A stretch of DNA of 64,000 bases from Microbulbifer halophilus (GTDB lineage Bacteria > Pseudomonadota > Gammaproteobacteria > Pseudomonadales > Cellvibrionaceae). The notes under the pieces were generated by a model. The model was not told the DNA's origin. It saw only the letters and a list, made by a program, of their open reading frames with translations, and made no database searches. Of this stretch, positions 9,557 to 18,716 are shown piece after piece; the first letter of the stretch is position 1, and each line of letters begins with the position of its first letter. The DNA lies in contig NZ_JAPIVK010000014.1 in assembly GCF_026183675.1 (NCBI RefSeq), forward strand, positions 1 to 64,000, read 5' to 3'. The translations under genes were made by a program, and so were the position numbers.

Positions 9557-10261
9557 ATGCTCGACTACAAGCTCTACTATTGGGATCTACCGTTTCGTGG
9601 AAACTTTATCCAACTGTTTCTGGAGGAGGTCGAGGCCGGATACCAGCACTGCGACGCCGGGGATATCTACCCGCAGAAAAGCCTGAAAATAAAGAATCCC
9701 GGTATGGCATCGCCCTACCTCTACGAATGCAAGAGCAAAACCTATTTCGCGCAGATGCCCGCCTGCCTGATGCACCTGGGCAGGGAGTACGACTACCTGC
9801 CGAAGCGCTCCGAAACCCATACCCTGGCACTGAAGACGATCCTCGACTGCAACGATGTGTTGGTGGAAATCACCAACTACAACGGGTCGACGATGTGGAC
9901 GAAAAATGAATGGGAACTGTTTCGCTATTCCCGTTTGTCGGACTGGATGAAAATTTTCGAGAAAACCGGCAGAGACCACGGGCTGAAGGGGGGCTCCGGC
10001 AATGGCAGCGGCTTTCTGTTGGGATCGAGGCTGTCGGTGGCTGACATCGCCACCGCTGCGCTGTTCGGCACCATGGTGTATTCATTCCCGGCGCTGGAGG
10101 AAGATCTCCGTGAGCATGCGCCCCGGGTTGCTGGCCTGTGCTGGCGGGTGGAGTCGCGGCCGAATATAAAGCCCTTTCTACAGGCGCAGCGGGAGGAGAA
10201 TGGCAGGGGTTATTGTGGTGGCCAGATCGAGGAATCCCTGCGCGAGATTGTCGGCCGGTAA
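9557..10261 (+). CDS. Glutathione S-transferase family protein
   Basis: A 234-residue two-domain protein. The N-terminal thioredoxin-like half begins LDYKLYYWDLPFRGNFIQLFLEE, and the C-terminal helical half contains the family's N-capping-type segment SRLSVADIATAALF. The N-terminal domain is divergent: the usual proline-glutamate-serine glutathione site is hard to place. It is one of three GST-type genes in the first 21 kb, but it is not close to the other two and stands alone. Confidence 0.8.
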   Translation: MLDYKLYYWDLPFRGNFIQLFLEEVEAGYQHCDAGDIYPQKSLKIKNPGMASPYLYECKSKTYFAQMPACLMHLGREYDYLPKRSETHTLALKTILDCNDVLVEITNYNGSTMWTKNEWELFRYSRLSDWMKIFEKTGRDHGLKGGSGNGSGFLLGSRLSVADIATAALFGTMVYSFPALEEDLREHAPRVAGLCWRVESRPNIKPFLQAQREENGRGYCGGQIEESLREIVGR

Positions 10262-10411
10262 GGTTTCGGAAACACAAAGGGGAACGCTGCAAGAGGAGTC
10301 GGCCCAACCGTATGATACCCTGACCGCCGCCATCGCCGCACCCATGCCAGAGCGCCGGAGTCAATCGGGCTCCCCGCCTCTGCCTCAAGTTTCCCGTATA
10401 TCAGTAAGCCC

Positions 10412-12256
10412 ATGCCCAACACTGCCGAACCCGCCGCCGAACCAACTGTAGAAAAGGCCCCGACCAAGCACTCGTCCAGCATGAGCTTCCGCGAAATGCT
10501 GGCGACACTCTGGCAGTTTATCCGGCCCTACCGGAAGATCATGTTCGCCGCCGGCGTGGCGCTGGTGTTCACCGCAGGCATCACCCTGTCCATCGGCCAG
10601 GGCGTGCGGCTGCTGGTGGATCGAGGCCTGGTGGCAAGCTCCAGCGAGGCCCTGTCCAGCGCCGTGCTGATCATTGTCGGCCTGGCGCTGCTGATGGCCC
10701 TGGGCACCTACGCCCGCTTCTACCTGGTCTCCTGGCTGGGCGAGCGCGTGGTGGCGGATCTGCGAAAGGCGGTGTTCGACCATATTGTCACCTTGCATCC
10801 CAGTTATTTCGAGACCAACCGCAGCGGCGAGATCATGTCCCGCCTGACCACGGACACCACCCTGCTGCAACATATCATCGGCACCTCCTTTTCGATGGCG
10901 CTGCGCAGTTCGCTGATGTTTGTCGGTGCGCTGATTCTGCTGCTGTTCACCAATCTCAAGCTGAGCCTGATGGTACTGATCGGCGTGCCGCTGGTACTGG
11001 CGCCGATCGTGCTCTATGGCCGCCGGGTGCGGAAGCTGGCCAGAGCCAGCCAGGACTCGATTGCCGATGTGGGCAGTTACGCCGGCGAGATTATCCAGCA
11101 TATAAAAACCGTGCAGAGCTATACCCGTGAGCGGGATGAGCAACAGGCGTTCGGCCGCGAAGTGGAAACCGCGTTTCAGATCGCCAAACGGCGGATACGT
11201 CAGCGCGCACTGTTGATCGCGGTGGTCATACTGCTGATGTTCGGGGCCATCAGCGGCCTGCTGTGGGTAGGTGGCAACGATATGATCGCCGGGCGCATGA
11301 GCGCCGGTGACCTGGCCGCCTTTGTGTTTTACGCAGTAATGATGGGTTCCGCGGTGGCTACCATTTCGGAAGTCTACGGCGAACTGCAGCGCGCCACCGG
11401 CGCTACCGAGCGGTTGGTGGACCTGTTGAATGTGGAATCGGAGATTCCGGTCAGCGGCGGCGATACCCGGCCGAACAAGCCTCTGGGCGCTACCAAAGCC
11501 GAGGTGATATTCGACGCGGTGGACTTCAGTTATCCCTCCCGGCCCGATCAACCCGCCATCCGCGGGCTGAACCTGGTGGTGGAGGAGGGCAGGAGCCTGG
11601 CACTGGTGGGCCCCTCCGGCGCGGGAAAATCCACACTGCTGGAGCTGCTGCAGCGTTTCTACGACCCGCTGGGCGGGTGCATCACTCTGGGCGGCGTGGA
11701 TCTGCGCGAGATAGATACCGCAGACCTGCGCCGGCAACTGGCGGTAGTGCCGCAACAGCCGGCACTGTTTACCGCGGATGTCTGGTACAACATCCGCTAC
11801 GGCAGGCCCGATGCCAGCGATGAGGAAGTGATCGCCGCAGCCAGGGCAGCCCATGCCCACGACTTTATCCGGCAGTTACCGGATGGCTATAACAGCCACC
11901 TGGGCGAGCAGGGCACGCGCCTGTCCGGTGGCCAGAAACAGCGCATTGCCATAGCGCGGGCGATCCTGAAAGATCCCGAGGTGCTGCTGCTGGATGAGGC
12001 TACCAGCGCGCTGGATGCCGAGAGCGAATATCACGTGCAGCGGGCCCTGGAAGCGCTGATGGAAGGTCGAACGACGATTATTATTGCGCACCGGCTGGCG
12101 ACGATTCTGCATGCGGACAGCATTGCCGTATTGGATCGGGGGCAGTTGGTCGCGCAGGGCAAGCACGCAGAGCTGATAGAGATTTCGCCCCTGTATAAAA
12201 GGCTGGCGGAATTGCAGTTTCAGGATTCAGGAAGGCGCAAGCCGGCCGCGGAATAG
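10412..12256 (+). CDS. ABC exporter, fused membrane and ATPase domains (MsbA-like)
   Basis: A 614-residue half-transporter. Six hydrophobic segments span residues 45-320. The ATPase domain has Walker A GPSGAGKST at about 400-408, the signature LSGGQKQR at about 504 and Walker B VLLLDEATSALD at about 524. It would act as a homodimer in the inner membrane, exporting lipids or drugs; the substrate cannot be told from sequence. It is transcribed alone and shares a bidirectional terminator with the convergent cold-shock gene. Confidence 0.92.
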   Translation: MPNTAEPAAEPTVEKAPTKHSSSMSFREMLATLWQFIRPYRKIMFAAGVALVFTAGITLSIGQGVRLLVDRGLVASSSEALSSAVLIIVGLALLMALGTYARFYLVSWLGERVVADLRKAVFDHIVTLHPSYFETNRSGEIMSRLTTDTTLLQHIIGTSFSMALRSSLMFVGALILLLFTNLKLSLMVLIGVPLVLAPIVLYGRRVRKLARASQDSIADVGSYAGEIIQHIKTVQSYTRERDEQQAFGREVETAFQIAKRRIRQRALLIAVVILLMFGAISGLLWVGGNDMIAGRMSAGDLAAFVFYAVMMGSAVATISEVYGELQRATGATERLVDLLNVESEIPVSGGDTRPNKPLGATKAEVIFDAVDFSYPSRPDQPAIRGLNLVVEEGRSLALVGPSGAGKSTLLELLQRFYDPLGGCITLGGVDLREIDTADLRRQLAVVPQQPALFTADVWYNIRYGRPDASDEEVIAAARAAHAHDFIRQLPDGYNSHLGEQGTRLSGGQKQRIAIARAILKDPEVLLLDEATSALDAESEYHVQRALEALMEGRTTIIIAHRLATILHADSIAVLDRGQLVAQGKHAELIEISPLYKRLAELQFQDSGRRKPAAE

Positions 12257-12295
12257 TGGCGGGGTTTGGGGTTGGATATGCAAGTGCGACACAAA

Positions 12296-12326
12296 CAAAA
12301 ACGGGCCCCAAAGGGCCCGTTTTTAC
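12296..12326. terminator. Bidirectional terminator
   Basis: A symmetric hairpin, AAAAACGGGCCC / GGGCCCGTTTTT with a CAAA loop, lies between the convergent ABC-exporter and cold-shock genes. It has A and T runs on both sides, so it can stop transcription in either direction. Confidence 0.9.
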
Positions 12327-12338
12327 ATCAGCAGAGGG

Positions 12339-12548
12339 TTAAACCGCTACGATGTTTTCAGCCTGTGGGCCTTTGTTGCCCTGAGTCACGGTGAACTCAA
12401 CGGCCTGGCCTTCGTTCAGGGTGCGGAAACCGGAGCTGGAGATTGCACTGAAGTGCGCAAAAACGTCCGGGCCGGACTGCTGCTCGATAAAGCCAAAACC
12501 TTTGGATTCGTTGAACCATTTTACGGTTCCGGTCACTGTATTAGACAT
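12339..12548 (-). CDS. Cold-shock domain protein, CspA family
   Basis: A 69-residue single cold-shock domain that binds single-stranded RNA/DNA as a chaperone or anti-terminator. Both RNA-binding motifs are present: KGFGFI (residues 17-22) and VFAHF (about 29-33). The length matches the family. A 250-base non-coding interval lies upstream and would hold a long leader, as is usual for cold-inducible csp genes. Whether this member is cold-induced is not evident. Confidence 0.96.
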   Translation of the reverse strand: MSNTVTGTVKWFNESKGFGFIEQQSGPDVFAHFSAISSSGFRTLNEGQAVEFTVTQGNKGPQAENIVAV

Positions 12549-12801
12549 AAATAATTCCTGAGAATGTAACGGATTAGTGCCTTCGTGAGGCGATGATTTG
12601 CCTTGAAAACAAGCCGAGACTTAAAAACTGCAGGACGAGGTATTACGAGTAAAACAGCGACGTGAAGATTGTAAATGTGGGCTTTCTTTCTAGCTGCAGG
12701 CACTCTATCGGTAATCGGGTGTGCTGTCTACAGATTGTTCATTAAAGTCTGACTAATGGGTCGTGCGCGATACAGGCGAAGATCTGCGCCGGGCGGCGGT
12801 G

Positions 12802-14409
12802 TCAGGCCGCCCGGGCCTCCGCGCGCGCCCGATCCTCCAGGTACTCGCTGTAGGTGCCCTGGAAGTCGATCAGTTTGCTGTCCTTGATCTCCAGTACCCG
12901 GGTGGCCAGCGAGGAGACGAACTGGCGGTCGTGACTGACGAAGATCAGCGTGCCCCGATACTGGGCCAGCGCCTTGTTCAGCGCCTCGATGGATTCCATA
13001 TCCAGGTGGTTGGTGGGTTCGTCCATGACCAGCACATTGGTGTCCATCATCATCAGCTTGCCGAACAGCAGGCGGTTCTTCTCTCCGCCGGAGCAGACGC
13101 GCGCCTTCTTGTTGGCGTCGTCCGCGGTAAACAGCAGGCGGCCGAGTATGCCGCGCACCGCCAGGTCATCGTGCCTGGGCTGGCGCCACTGGGACATCCA
13201 CTCGAAGATGGTGAGGTCGTTGTCGAACTCCGCACTGCTGTCCTGAGGGCAGTAACCGATGGCGGCATTCTCCGACCATTTCACCACACCGCTGTTGGCC
13301 TGCAGCTCGTCCACCAGGCAGCGCAGAAAGGTGGTCTTGCCCACGCCGTTCTCGCCGATCACCGCCAGGCGCGCGCCGGCTTCCAGAATCATCTCGCCGC
13401 CGGCAAACAGCGGTTCGTCGTCGAAGCCGTGGGAGAGATCTTCCAGTGTCAGCGCCTGCCGGTGCAGCTTCTTACACTGCTGGAAAGAGATATAGGGTTT
13501 GATCCGGCTGGACGGCTTGATTTCTTCCAGCTTGATCTTTTCCATCTTTTTCGCCCGCGAGTTGGCCTGCTTGGCCTTGGAGGCGTTGGCGGAGAAGCGG
13601 TTTACAAACGACTGCAGCTCTTCCAGCTCCGCGGTTTTCTTGGCGTTCTCCGCGTGCAGCTGTTCCTGGATCAGGGTGGAGGCGGCGACAAAGTCGTCGT
13701 AGTTGCCGGGGAAGATACGCAGCTCGCCGTAATCGATATCCGCCATATGGGTGCAGACCGAATTGAGGAAGTGGCGGTCGTGGGAAATGATGATCATGGT
13801 GGAGCGGCGCTGGTTCAGCACCTCCGAGAGCCAGTGGATGGTGTGGATATCCAGGTTGTTGGTGGGCTCGTCCAGCAGCAGGACATCCGGATCCGCAAAC
13901 AGCGCCTGCGCCAGCAGTACCCGCACCTTCCAGCCCGGTGCCACCTGCCTCATCGGGCCGAAGTGCAGGGATTCCTCGATACCCGCCTCCAGCAGTATCT
14001 CGCCCGCGCGGCTCTCGGCACTGTAGCCGTCCAGTTCCGCGAACTGCACCTCCAGCTCCGCCACGCGCATGCCTTCTTCCTCGCTCATCTCCGGTAGCGA
14101 GTAGATGCGATCGCGCTCCTGCTTGATGGCCCACAGGCGGGTATCGCCCATGATCACCGCGTCGACCACTGAGTACTCCTCGAATGCAAACTGATCCTGG
14201 CTCAGGACCCCCAGGGTGCAGCCGGGCTCCATGGACACATTGCCCGCGCTCGGCGCCAGCTCGCCGCTGAGGATCTTCATAAAGGTGGACTTGCCGCAAC
14301 CATTGGCCCCGATCAGGCCGTAGCGATTGCCGTTGCCGAACTTGGCGGAAATATTCTCAAACAGCGGCTGGGCGCCGAACTGCATGGTGATGTTGGCGGT
14401 GGTGATCAA
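12802..14409 (-). CDS. ybiT: ABC-F ATPase YbiT
   Basis: A 535-residue soluble protein with two ABC domains, of the ribosome-associated translation-factor class. Walker A motifs are GANGCGKST and GENGVGKTT, and Walker B is [12 protein letters not shown] and [11 protein letters not shown]. Between them is a charged linker rich in Lys and Glu. It aligns closely with E. coli YbiT from the first residue if translation starts at TTG 14409 ([11 protein letters not shown]); the ORF extends to an ATG at 14643 but those residues have no counterpart. No membrane domain is present or expected. Confidence 0.93.
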   Translation of the reverse strand: MITTANITMQFGAQPLFENISAKFGNGNRYGLIGANGCGKSTFMKILSGELAPSAGNVSMEPGCTLGVLSQDQFAFEEYSVVDAVIMGDTRLWAIKQERDRIYSLPEMSEEEGMRVAELEVQFAELDGYSAESRAGEILLEAGIEESLHFGPMRQVAPGWKVRVLLAQALFADPDVLLLDEPTNNLDIHTIHWLSEVLNQRRSTMIIISHDRHFLNSVCTHMADIDYGELRIFPGNYDDFVAASTLIQEQLHAENAKKTAELEELQSFVNRFSANASKAKQANSRAKKMEKIKLEEIKPSSRIKPYISFQQCKKLHRQALTLEDLSHGFDDEPLFAGGEMILEAGARLAVIGENGVGKTTFLRCLVDELQANSGVVKWSENAAIGYCPQDSSAEFDNDLTIFEWMSQWRQPRHDDLAVRGILGRLLFTADDANKKARVCSGGEKNRLLFGKLMMMDTNVLVMDEPTNHLDMESIEALNKALAQYRGTLIFVSHDRQFVSSLATRVLEIKDSKLIDFQGTYSEYLEDRARAEARAA

Positions 14410-14545
14410 GAGCGTAATCCCGGGGGCTTGGAGATGGGCGGTACTGGCGAACTGCGCCGATGCAGAAGCGTACGGCGGGCCGCGCACTATAAGCACTCGC
14501 GGGAAGTATGTCGAGGAATGTGCATGAATTTTGCACAATCCGGGT

Positions 14546-14591
14546 GCACCTCTGATCGGGGCGCGGCGAGCACGCACCCGATCAGAGGTGA
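14546..14591. promoter_or_regulatory. Long perfect inverted repeat between two genes
   Basis: Fourteen bases (CACCTCTGATCGGG, 14547-14560) are repeated exactly in reverse complement at 14577-14590, with a 16-base spacer. It lies 10 bases past the stop of the secreted-protein gene and upstream of ybiT, both on the minus strand. Lack of a T run makes a standard terminator unlikely; a factor-dependent terminator, processing site or operator are all possible. Confidence 0.55.
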
Positions 14592-14599
14592 ACTGTCGG

Positions 14600-15109
14600 T
14601 CAAAGTATCTGTGCTGTGCCAACACCTGTCTGTGACTCGACACCAGGCGCTACCAGGCAGCTCAGAAGATCAAGCGAAGCCTGTACCAGCTCTTCACTGA
14701 ATATCTTACCGGCAAATGGCCCGGAAATTATTGGTCCAGTGAGAATGTGTACGGTCTGGCCGGCAGCATCTGTACTCTGTGTAGTGGCATCTACAACGCT
14801 TGTCTGGCCGTCATCCCAGTAAATTTCTATGGTTGCCGAGCCGCTGGCCGGTAATGCAAGGCAGCTACGCGACCCGGTAAAGCTACCCGAGCGACTGCCG
14901 CCTGTTATCGTCGACCCGGTTAAAGAGGTGCAGCCGGAGTAACCTACATCAAAGGTAATATCCGTTTGCTGCTCGAATAACCTCAGGCCCGGTGAGTAAG
15001 TGATGTCTGCACTTGCTGTACAGGTGAGCTCGCCTACCGCGAACGCCTTGCTGAAAGGCAGTACTGCGCAAATCAGGATGGAAATCTTTATAAGGTTGGT
15101 AATTTTCAT
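14600..15109 (-). CDS. Hypothetical secreted protein
   Basis: A 169-residue protein of unknown function. I start it at ATG 15109, giving a clear signal peptide (Lys-Ile-rich start, hydrophobic core, cleavage near AFA-VGE). The mature part is rich in Ser, Thr, Gly and beta-branched residues and has several cysteines that could form disulfides ([29 protein letters not shown]), which suggests an all-beta extracellular domain. The surrounding DNA is richer in AT than its neighbours and it has no partner genes, so it may be acquired. Confidence 0.65.
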   Translation of the reverse strand: MKITNLIKISILICAVLPFSKAFAVGELTCTASADITYSPGLRLFEQQTDITFDVGYSGCTSLTGSTITGGSRSGSFTGSRSCLALPASGSATIEIYWDDGQTSVVDATTQSTDAAGQTVHILTGPIISGPFAGKIFSEELVQASLDLLSCLVAPGVESQTGVGTAQIL

Positions 15110-15163
15110 AACACTATCTCGAAATTTTTGATTGGTTAACCTTGGGTGTCGAAAATGTTGCAA

Positions 15164-15672
15164 TGCTTTCCCCGGTGAGGAAATTTCACCATTTGAAAAG
15201 CTTGCCCGGTCGATTGTACGGAATAATATTTCCTGTAAATCTGTAGATGAGGAAATGAATGTCTAAAGAATGGTTCTGCTAACTGTTAAGCAGAATGGAG
15301 AGGTTTCGCCCGCACTGAAAAATCAATGGACGGGTAATGGGTAGAAATAAACTGGCAGGAACGAAAGTGCGGGTGCGAGAGGTTATGGGATAGAAAAGGT
15401 TAAATAAAAATTTATTCGCCAAGGTTTACAGGTTAATTGAGATTGAAAGCCTGGTTTAGCTAAATTTACAGATTTTGACGCCAAGGGTTTGGTCTGTGGG
15501 AGGTGGGGATATACAGTGCCCTGGCTTCACTGCGCGCCCAGGGCATCTTGCGTAAAAACCTGAGGCTGACAGTCAACACAAGCCGATTGGTCCCATAGCC
15601 GCCGCAGGATAGGCCGGAGTACATAAAAGAAGCGCAGCGACCGGCCCATTACCCACAATCGGGATCTCACGG
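15164..15672. other. AT-rich intergenic region, no gene seen
   Basis: About 500 bases with no credible ORF. The part near 15400 is distinctly AT-rich. A small hairpin (TGCCCTGG / CCAGGGCA) lies near 15516-15546. It would contain the promoter of the secreted-protein gene. Confidence 0.5.
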
Positions 15673-16422
15673 CTATTGTCCATCACCGCTATCCGAAACC
15701 GATCCCTTCACACAAACATAAACCGAGTTCGTGGATTCACCACTGAGAAACGGATTGTAGAAAGAAACGACATGCGACTCGACAGTCTCAAACACCGTTT
15801 TAAGCAGAGCCTCAAAACGCTCCTCCGGCAGGTTCTGTGACCACATGGCAAATACCCCTCCGGGGTTGAGCTGCTCCGCCATCAGTGCCAGGTTATCGGT
15901 GGTATAAAAGCCCGCGTTGGCTGCATTCAGGTACTCGGTCGGGGAATGGTCGATATCCAGAAGAATGGCATCGAACCTCCTGCCGGGGTTTTCCGGGTCA
16001 AAGCCGGTATCCGGCGCCGTGGCCATATCGAAGAAGCTGCCGTGCACATAGCGGTTGCGTGTGTCGGCGTTGAGGGTTTTCCCTAGCGGTACCAGTTCAT
16101 CGTTATGCCAGCCGATGACCGTATCCAGGGCCTCGACCACAAGCAGCTCGGAAATCCGGTCGTCCTTTAAAGCCGCCACGGCGGTATAACCCAGCCCCAG
16201 ACCGCCAACCACAACATTGAGTTTGTCGCCCTGTACTTGAGCCAGGCCGAGGCGAGACAGCGCTTCTTCCGCCTCGACAAACATGCTGGACATCAGGAAC
16301 TCTTCGCCCAGCTTGACTTCGTAGATATCCCTGTCGCCAAGTGCGGGGATACGCCGCCTGCGCAGTGAGATCTCCCCCAGCGGTGAGGACTGGCTGTCAA
16401 TTTCTTCGAATAACTTGGACAT
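15673..16422 (-). CDS. Spermidine-synthase-like methyltransferase-fold protein
   Basis: A 249-residue protein of the SpeE-like Rossmann family. It has the glycine-rich nucleotide loop VVVGGLGLGYTAVAAL near residue 80, an acidic residue after the next strand (LLVVEALD), and AILLDIDHSP. No full SpeE N-terminal domain is present, so polyamine synthesis is not assured; many such proteins are uncharacterised. I start it at ATG 16422 (MSKLFEE); the longer reading frame adds 66 low-complexity residues. A frameshifted relic of its C-terminal half lies at 22776-23018. Confidence 0.72.
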   Translation of the reverse strand: MSKLFEEIDSQSSPLGEISLRRRRIPALGDRDIYEVKLGEEFLMSSMFVEAEEALSRLGLAQVQGDKLNVVVGGLGLGYTAVAALKDDRISELLVVEALDTVIGWHNDELVPLGKTLNADTRNRYVHGSFFDMATAPDTGFDPENPGRRFDAILLDIDHSPTEYLNAANAGFYTTDNLALMAEQLNPGGVFAMWSQNLPEERFEALLKTVFETVESHVVSFYNPFLSGESTNSVYVCVKGSVSDSGDGQ

Positions 16423-16854
16423 GGTGGGAGCGCCCCAATATGGTTGACGGGCTATGCCCGGTTGGTGATTGACCTCTATTGTTTCATATCGGGCCTGGAG
16501 CGCATAACGTCCGGAAGCAGGGCTGGCCGCCAAGGACATGATCGGCGAAGAACGCCGCAGTGGGGATGACCGCGTGCGCGGGCCTGTTCGGGCGTTCGGC
16601 CAAGTTGGAACGCGCGCCACTTGCCTGTGCCATCTGGATCTGGCGCAAGAGGGGCGGGCATGAAACTTCCGGCCCGCCGCCTGCCGAACCGGATGACGAT
16701 TCGAAAAGTCTTAAAAAAATGTCACTCCGCTGTCGAACTTCGCCATCCCGGTTCGACTAACTGTCTAACGGGCACCAACCCGGCAGGATTATCCATCAAA
16801 TGGGAAGTCCAGCCTGCACAGTCGCAGCCATAACAGAAACCCAAGGAGAGCAGA
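16423..16854. other. Intergenic region between divergent genes
   Basis: About 430 bases between the spermidine-synthase-like gene and the YCII genes. No supported ORF. It should carry both promoters; no convincing operator was found. Confidence 0.5.
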
Positions 16855-17238
16855 ATGAAGTACCTGGCACTGGTCTATTACGACGAAAAAGTCATGGACC
16901 GCCTATCCCAGCAGGAATGGGATTCGCTCAATCAGGAGTGCATGGAGTGTGTCGCCGGCCTGACGGAGAGTGGCCACTACATCACCGGCAGCCCGCTGCT
17001 GCCCACCGATACGGCCACCACTGTTCGGGTACGCGACAACCGCATCACCACCACCGATGGCCCCTTTGCCGAGACCAAGGAGCAGCTCGCCGGCTTCTAC
17101 ATGCTCGAAGCGAAAGACCTCAACGAGGCCATCGCCCTGGCCGGCAGGATCCCGCCGGCCCGTTACGGCTCGGTAGAAGTCCGCCCCGCGCGGGAACTGA
17201 AGGAAACAGGCAACCAGGCCGGCGGCAACGCCGGTTGA
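16855..17238 (+). CDS. YCII-related (DGPF domain) protein 1
   Basis: A 127-residue protein with the YCII-like fold, of the subgroup marked by the motif DGPFAETKEQLAGFY (residues about 68-82), which names the DGPF domain. The start MKYLALVYYDE is typical, with an AAGGAGAG ribosome site 5-6 bases upstream. Function is unknown; family members often sit beside ECF sigma factors, but none is here. It is followed 32 bases later by a second YCII-type gene on the same strand. Confidence 0.88.
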   Translation: MKYLALVYYDEKVMDRLSQQEWDSLNQECMECVAGLTESGHYITGSPLLPTDTATTVRVRDNRITTTDGPFAETKEQLAGFYMLEAKDLNEAIALAGRIPPARYGSVEVRPARELKETGNQAGGNAG

Positions 17239-17270
17239 GCCCACAGAGCTACCAGAACAGAGGAGCCCCC

Positions 17271-17621
17271 ATGAAAAACTTTCTCGCCGTATACCTCGGC
17301 GCCCCGGATTCCATGAGCAAATGGAACGACCTGCCCGAAGCCGAACGCGAGCAACGCGTGCAGGAAGGCATGGCTGCCTGGGGTGGCTGGATGGAACAGC
17401 ATCAGGACATTCTCGTGGCATCCGGTGGCCCGCTGGGCAAGACCAAGCGTATCGACCCCAGCGGTATCAGCGACACCCGCAACAACATCACCGGATACGT
17501 CATCGTGAAGGCGGAAAGCCACGAAGACGCCGCCAAGCTGTTTGAAGGGCATCCGCACTTCAGCATCTTCCCCGGAGATCGCGTGGAAGTAATGGAGTGC
17601 ATGCCGATCCCCACGCCTTGA
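17271..17621 (+). CDS. YCII-related protein 2
   Basis: A 116-residue YCII-superfamily protein starting MKNFLAVYLGAP at ATG 17271, preceded by GAGGAG. It lacks the DGPF motif but has the strand-helix pattern and a conserved late segment HPHFSIFPGDRVEVMECMP near the C-terminus. The frame is open further upstream across gene 1, but the ribosome site supports this start. It is likely co-transcribed with YCII protein 1 and the GST 70 bases downstream. Confidence 0.85.
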   Translation: MKNFLAVYLGAPDSMSKWNDLPEAEREQRVQEGMAAWGGWMEQHQDILVASGGPLGKTKRIDPSGISDTRNNITGYVIVKAESHEDAAKLFEGHPHFSIFPGDRVEVMECMPIPTP

Positions 17622-17691
17622 ACCCGACTGCTGCCGGACAACAGCCGTCCGGCAGTGGAAAATCAGCATTGAACAAAAAGCGGAGCTGGAA

Positions 17692-18318
17692 ATGATCAAA
17701 CTATACGGAGCACCGCCCACCCGCGTGTTGCGCGTCATCTGGCTGCTGAATGAACTGGGCCAGGAATACGAAATACAACCGGTGGACCTCCTGAAAGGCG
17801 AGGCCCGCCGCGAAGGCTTCCTGGCCCTGAACCCCGCCGCCAAGGTCCCGGTACTGGTGGACGGCGATCTCGTACTGACGGAGTCTGCCGCCATCCAGCT
17901 CTACCTGGCCGAGAAGCACCCCGAAGCGGGGTTTATTCCGGAGTCACTGCAGGAAAGGGCGCAAATGTATCGCTGGATATTCTTCCTGATGACCGAGATC
18001 GAGCCACCCCTGTGGCGTATAGCGCGGCATACATTCCTGTATCCGCAAGACAGGCGATTGCCGCAGGATGTCGAGTTGGCGAAGCGGGAATGCAGGGAGA
18101 TGGTGGATGTACTTGAGCGGCATATGCAGGGGCGTGAATTTGTCGTAGGCGACCGGCTGAGCGTGGCCGACTTCAATGCGGCCTATACGCTCGACTGGGT
18201 TGATGAGGAAAAGCTACTCGATAACGCCCCGCGCCTGAGAGACTACCTGCAGACCATGTACGCCCGCCCCACCGCACCGATGAGGATTGCCGAGGCATTT
18301 GCGGCGATGGAAGGGTAA
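17692..18318 (+). CDS. Glutathione S-transferase family protein
   Basis: A 208-residue canonical GST. The N-terminal thioredoxin fold has the glutathione site NPAAKVPVL followed by LTESAAIQLYL (residues about 47-71); the helical C-terminal domain has the SVADFNAAYTLDW capping box near residue 160. It would conjugate or reduce electrophiles with glutathione in the cytoplasm. Same strand and closely spaced after the two YCII genes, so probably the last gene of that unit. Two MITE-core repeats follow it. Confidence 0.93.
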   Translation: MIKLYGAPPTRVLRVIWLLNELGQEYEIQPVDLLKGEARREGFLALNPAAKVPVLVDGDLVLTESAAIQLYLAEKHPEAGFIPESLQERAQMYRWIFFLMTEIEPPLWRIARHTFLYPQDRRLPQDVELAKRECREMVDVLERHMQGREFVVGDRLSVADFNAAYTLDWVDEEKLLDNAPRLRDYLQTMYARPTAPMRIAEAFAAMEG

Positions 18319-18333
18319 GTGATGCAGTGAAGA

Positions 18334-18442
18334 CTGTCGTTATTCCGGACTCGATCCGGAATCCAGGCCGAAGGGGCATCTTCGCTGGACCCCGGATCGA
18401 GTCCGGGGTGACGGCTCCAAGGGGCGGATTCTGATCAAAACA
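18334..18442. repeat. MITE-core repeat, tandem copy a
   Basis: About 109 bases related to the interior of the MITE at 3580-3806, with TTCCGGACTCGATCCGGAA near the left side and a matching palindromic segment further in. The terminal inverted repeats of the full MITE are missing. A near-identical copy in the same orientation begins 90 bases after this one ends. Confidence 0.75.
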
Positions 18443-18446
18443 GTCC

Positions 18447-18520
18447 CGTAGGGTGCGCCATGCGCACTGAAAGGCACAAAGCGGCAGATGCCAGAGAATC
18501 GATACGCACGGCGCACCCAA
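18447..18520. repeat. Inverted pair of GGGTGCGCC palindromes
   Basis: Between the two MITE-core copies lies a unit whose ends are inverted versions of each other (GGGTGCGCCATGCGCA on the left; GGGTGCGCCGTGCGTA read backwards on the right). The same short palindrome appears singly at 51945-51966 and 59460-59481. Confidence 0.6.
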
Positions 18521-18532
18521 CAGAACTCCATA

Positions 18533-18642
18533 CTGTCGTCATTCCGGACTCGATCCGGAATCCAGGCCGAAAGGGCACCTTAGCTGGACCCCGTATCGAG
18601 TCCGCGATGATGGCTCCGAAGGGCGGGTTCTGATCAAAACAG
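18533..18642. repeat. MITE-core repeat, tandem copy b
   Basis: Second copy of the MITE interior, about 90% like copy a by eye and in the same orientation. Together with the GGGTGCGCC unit between them, the two copies form a compound repeat in the gap between the GST gene and the convergent WYL regulator. Confidence 0.75.
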
Positions 18643-18716
18643 CTTTAAAATCACTGACAAGCAGGCTCCTACCGAATGATCAGGCTGGAAACAGAAAAGC
18701 GGTATCCTTGAAGCAA

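Noticed and set aside
12763..14097. Long plus-strand ORF opposite ybiT
   Set aside because: It is a shadow of the well-supported ybiT gene; its composition (Val, Leu, Gln, His rich) comes from reading GC-rich codons backwards.
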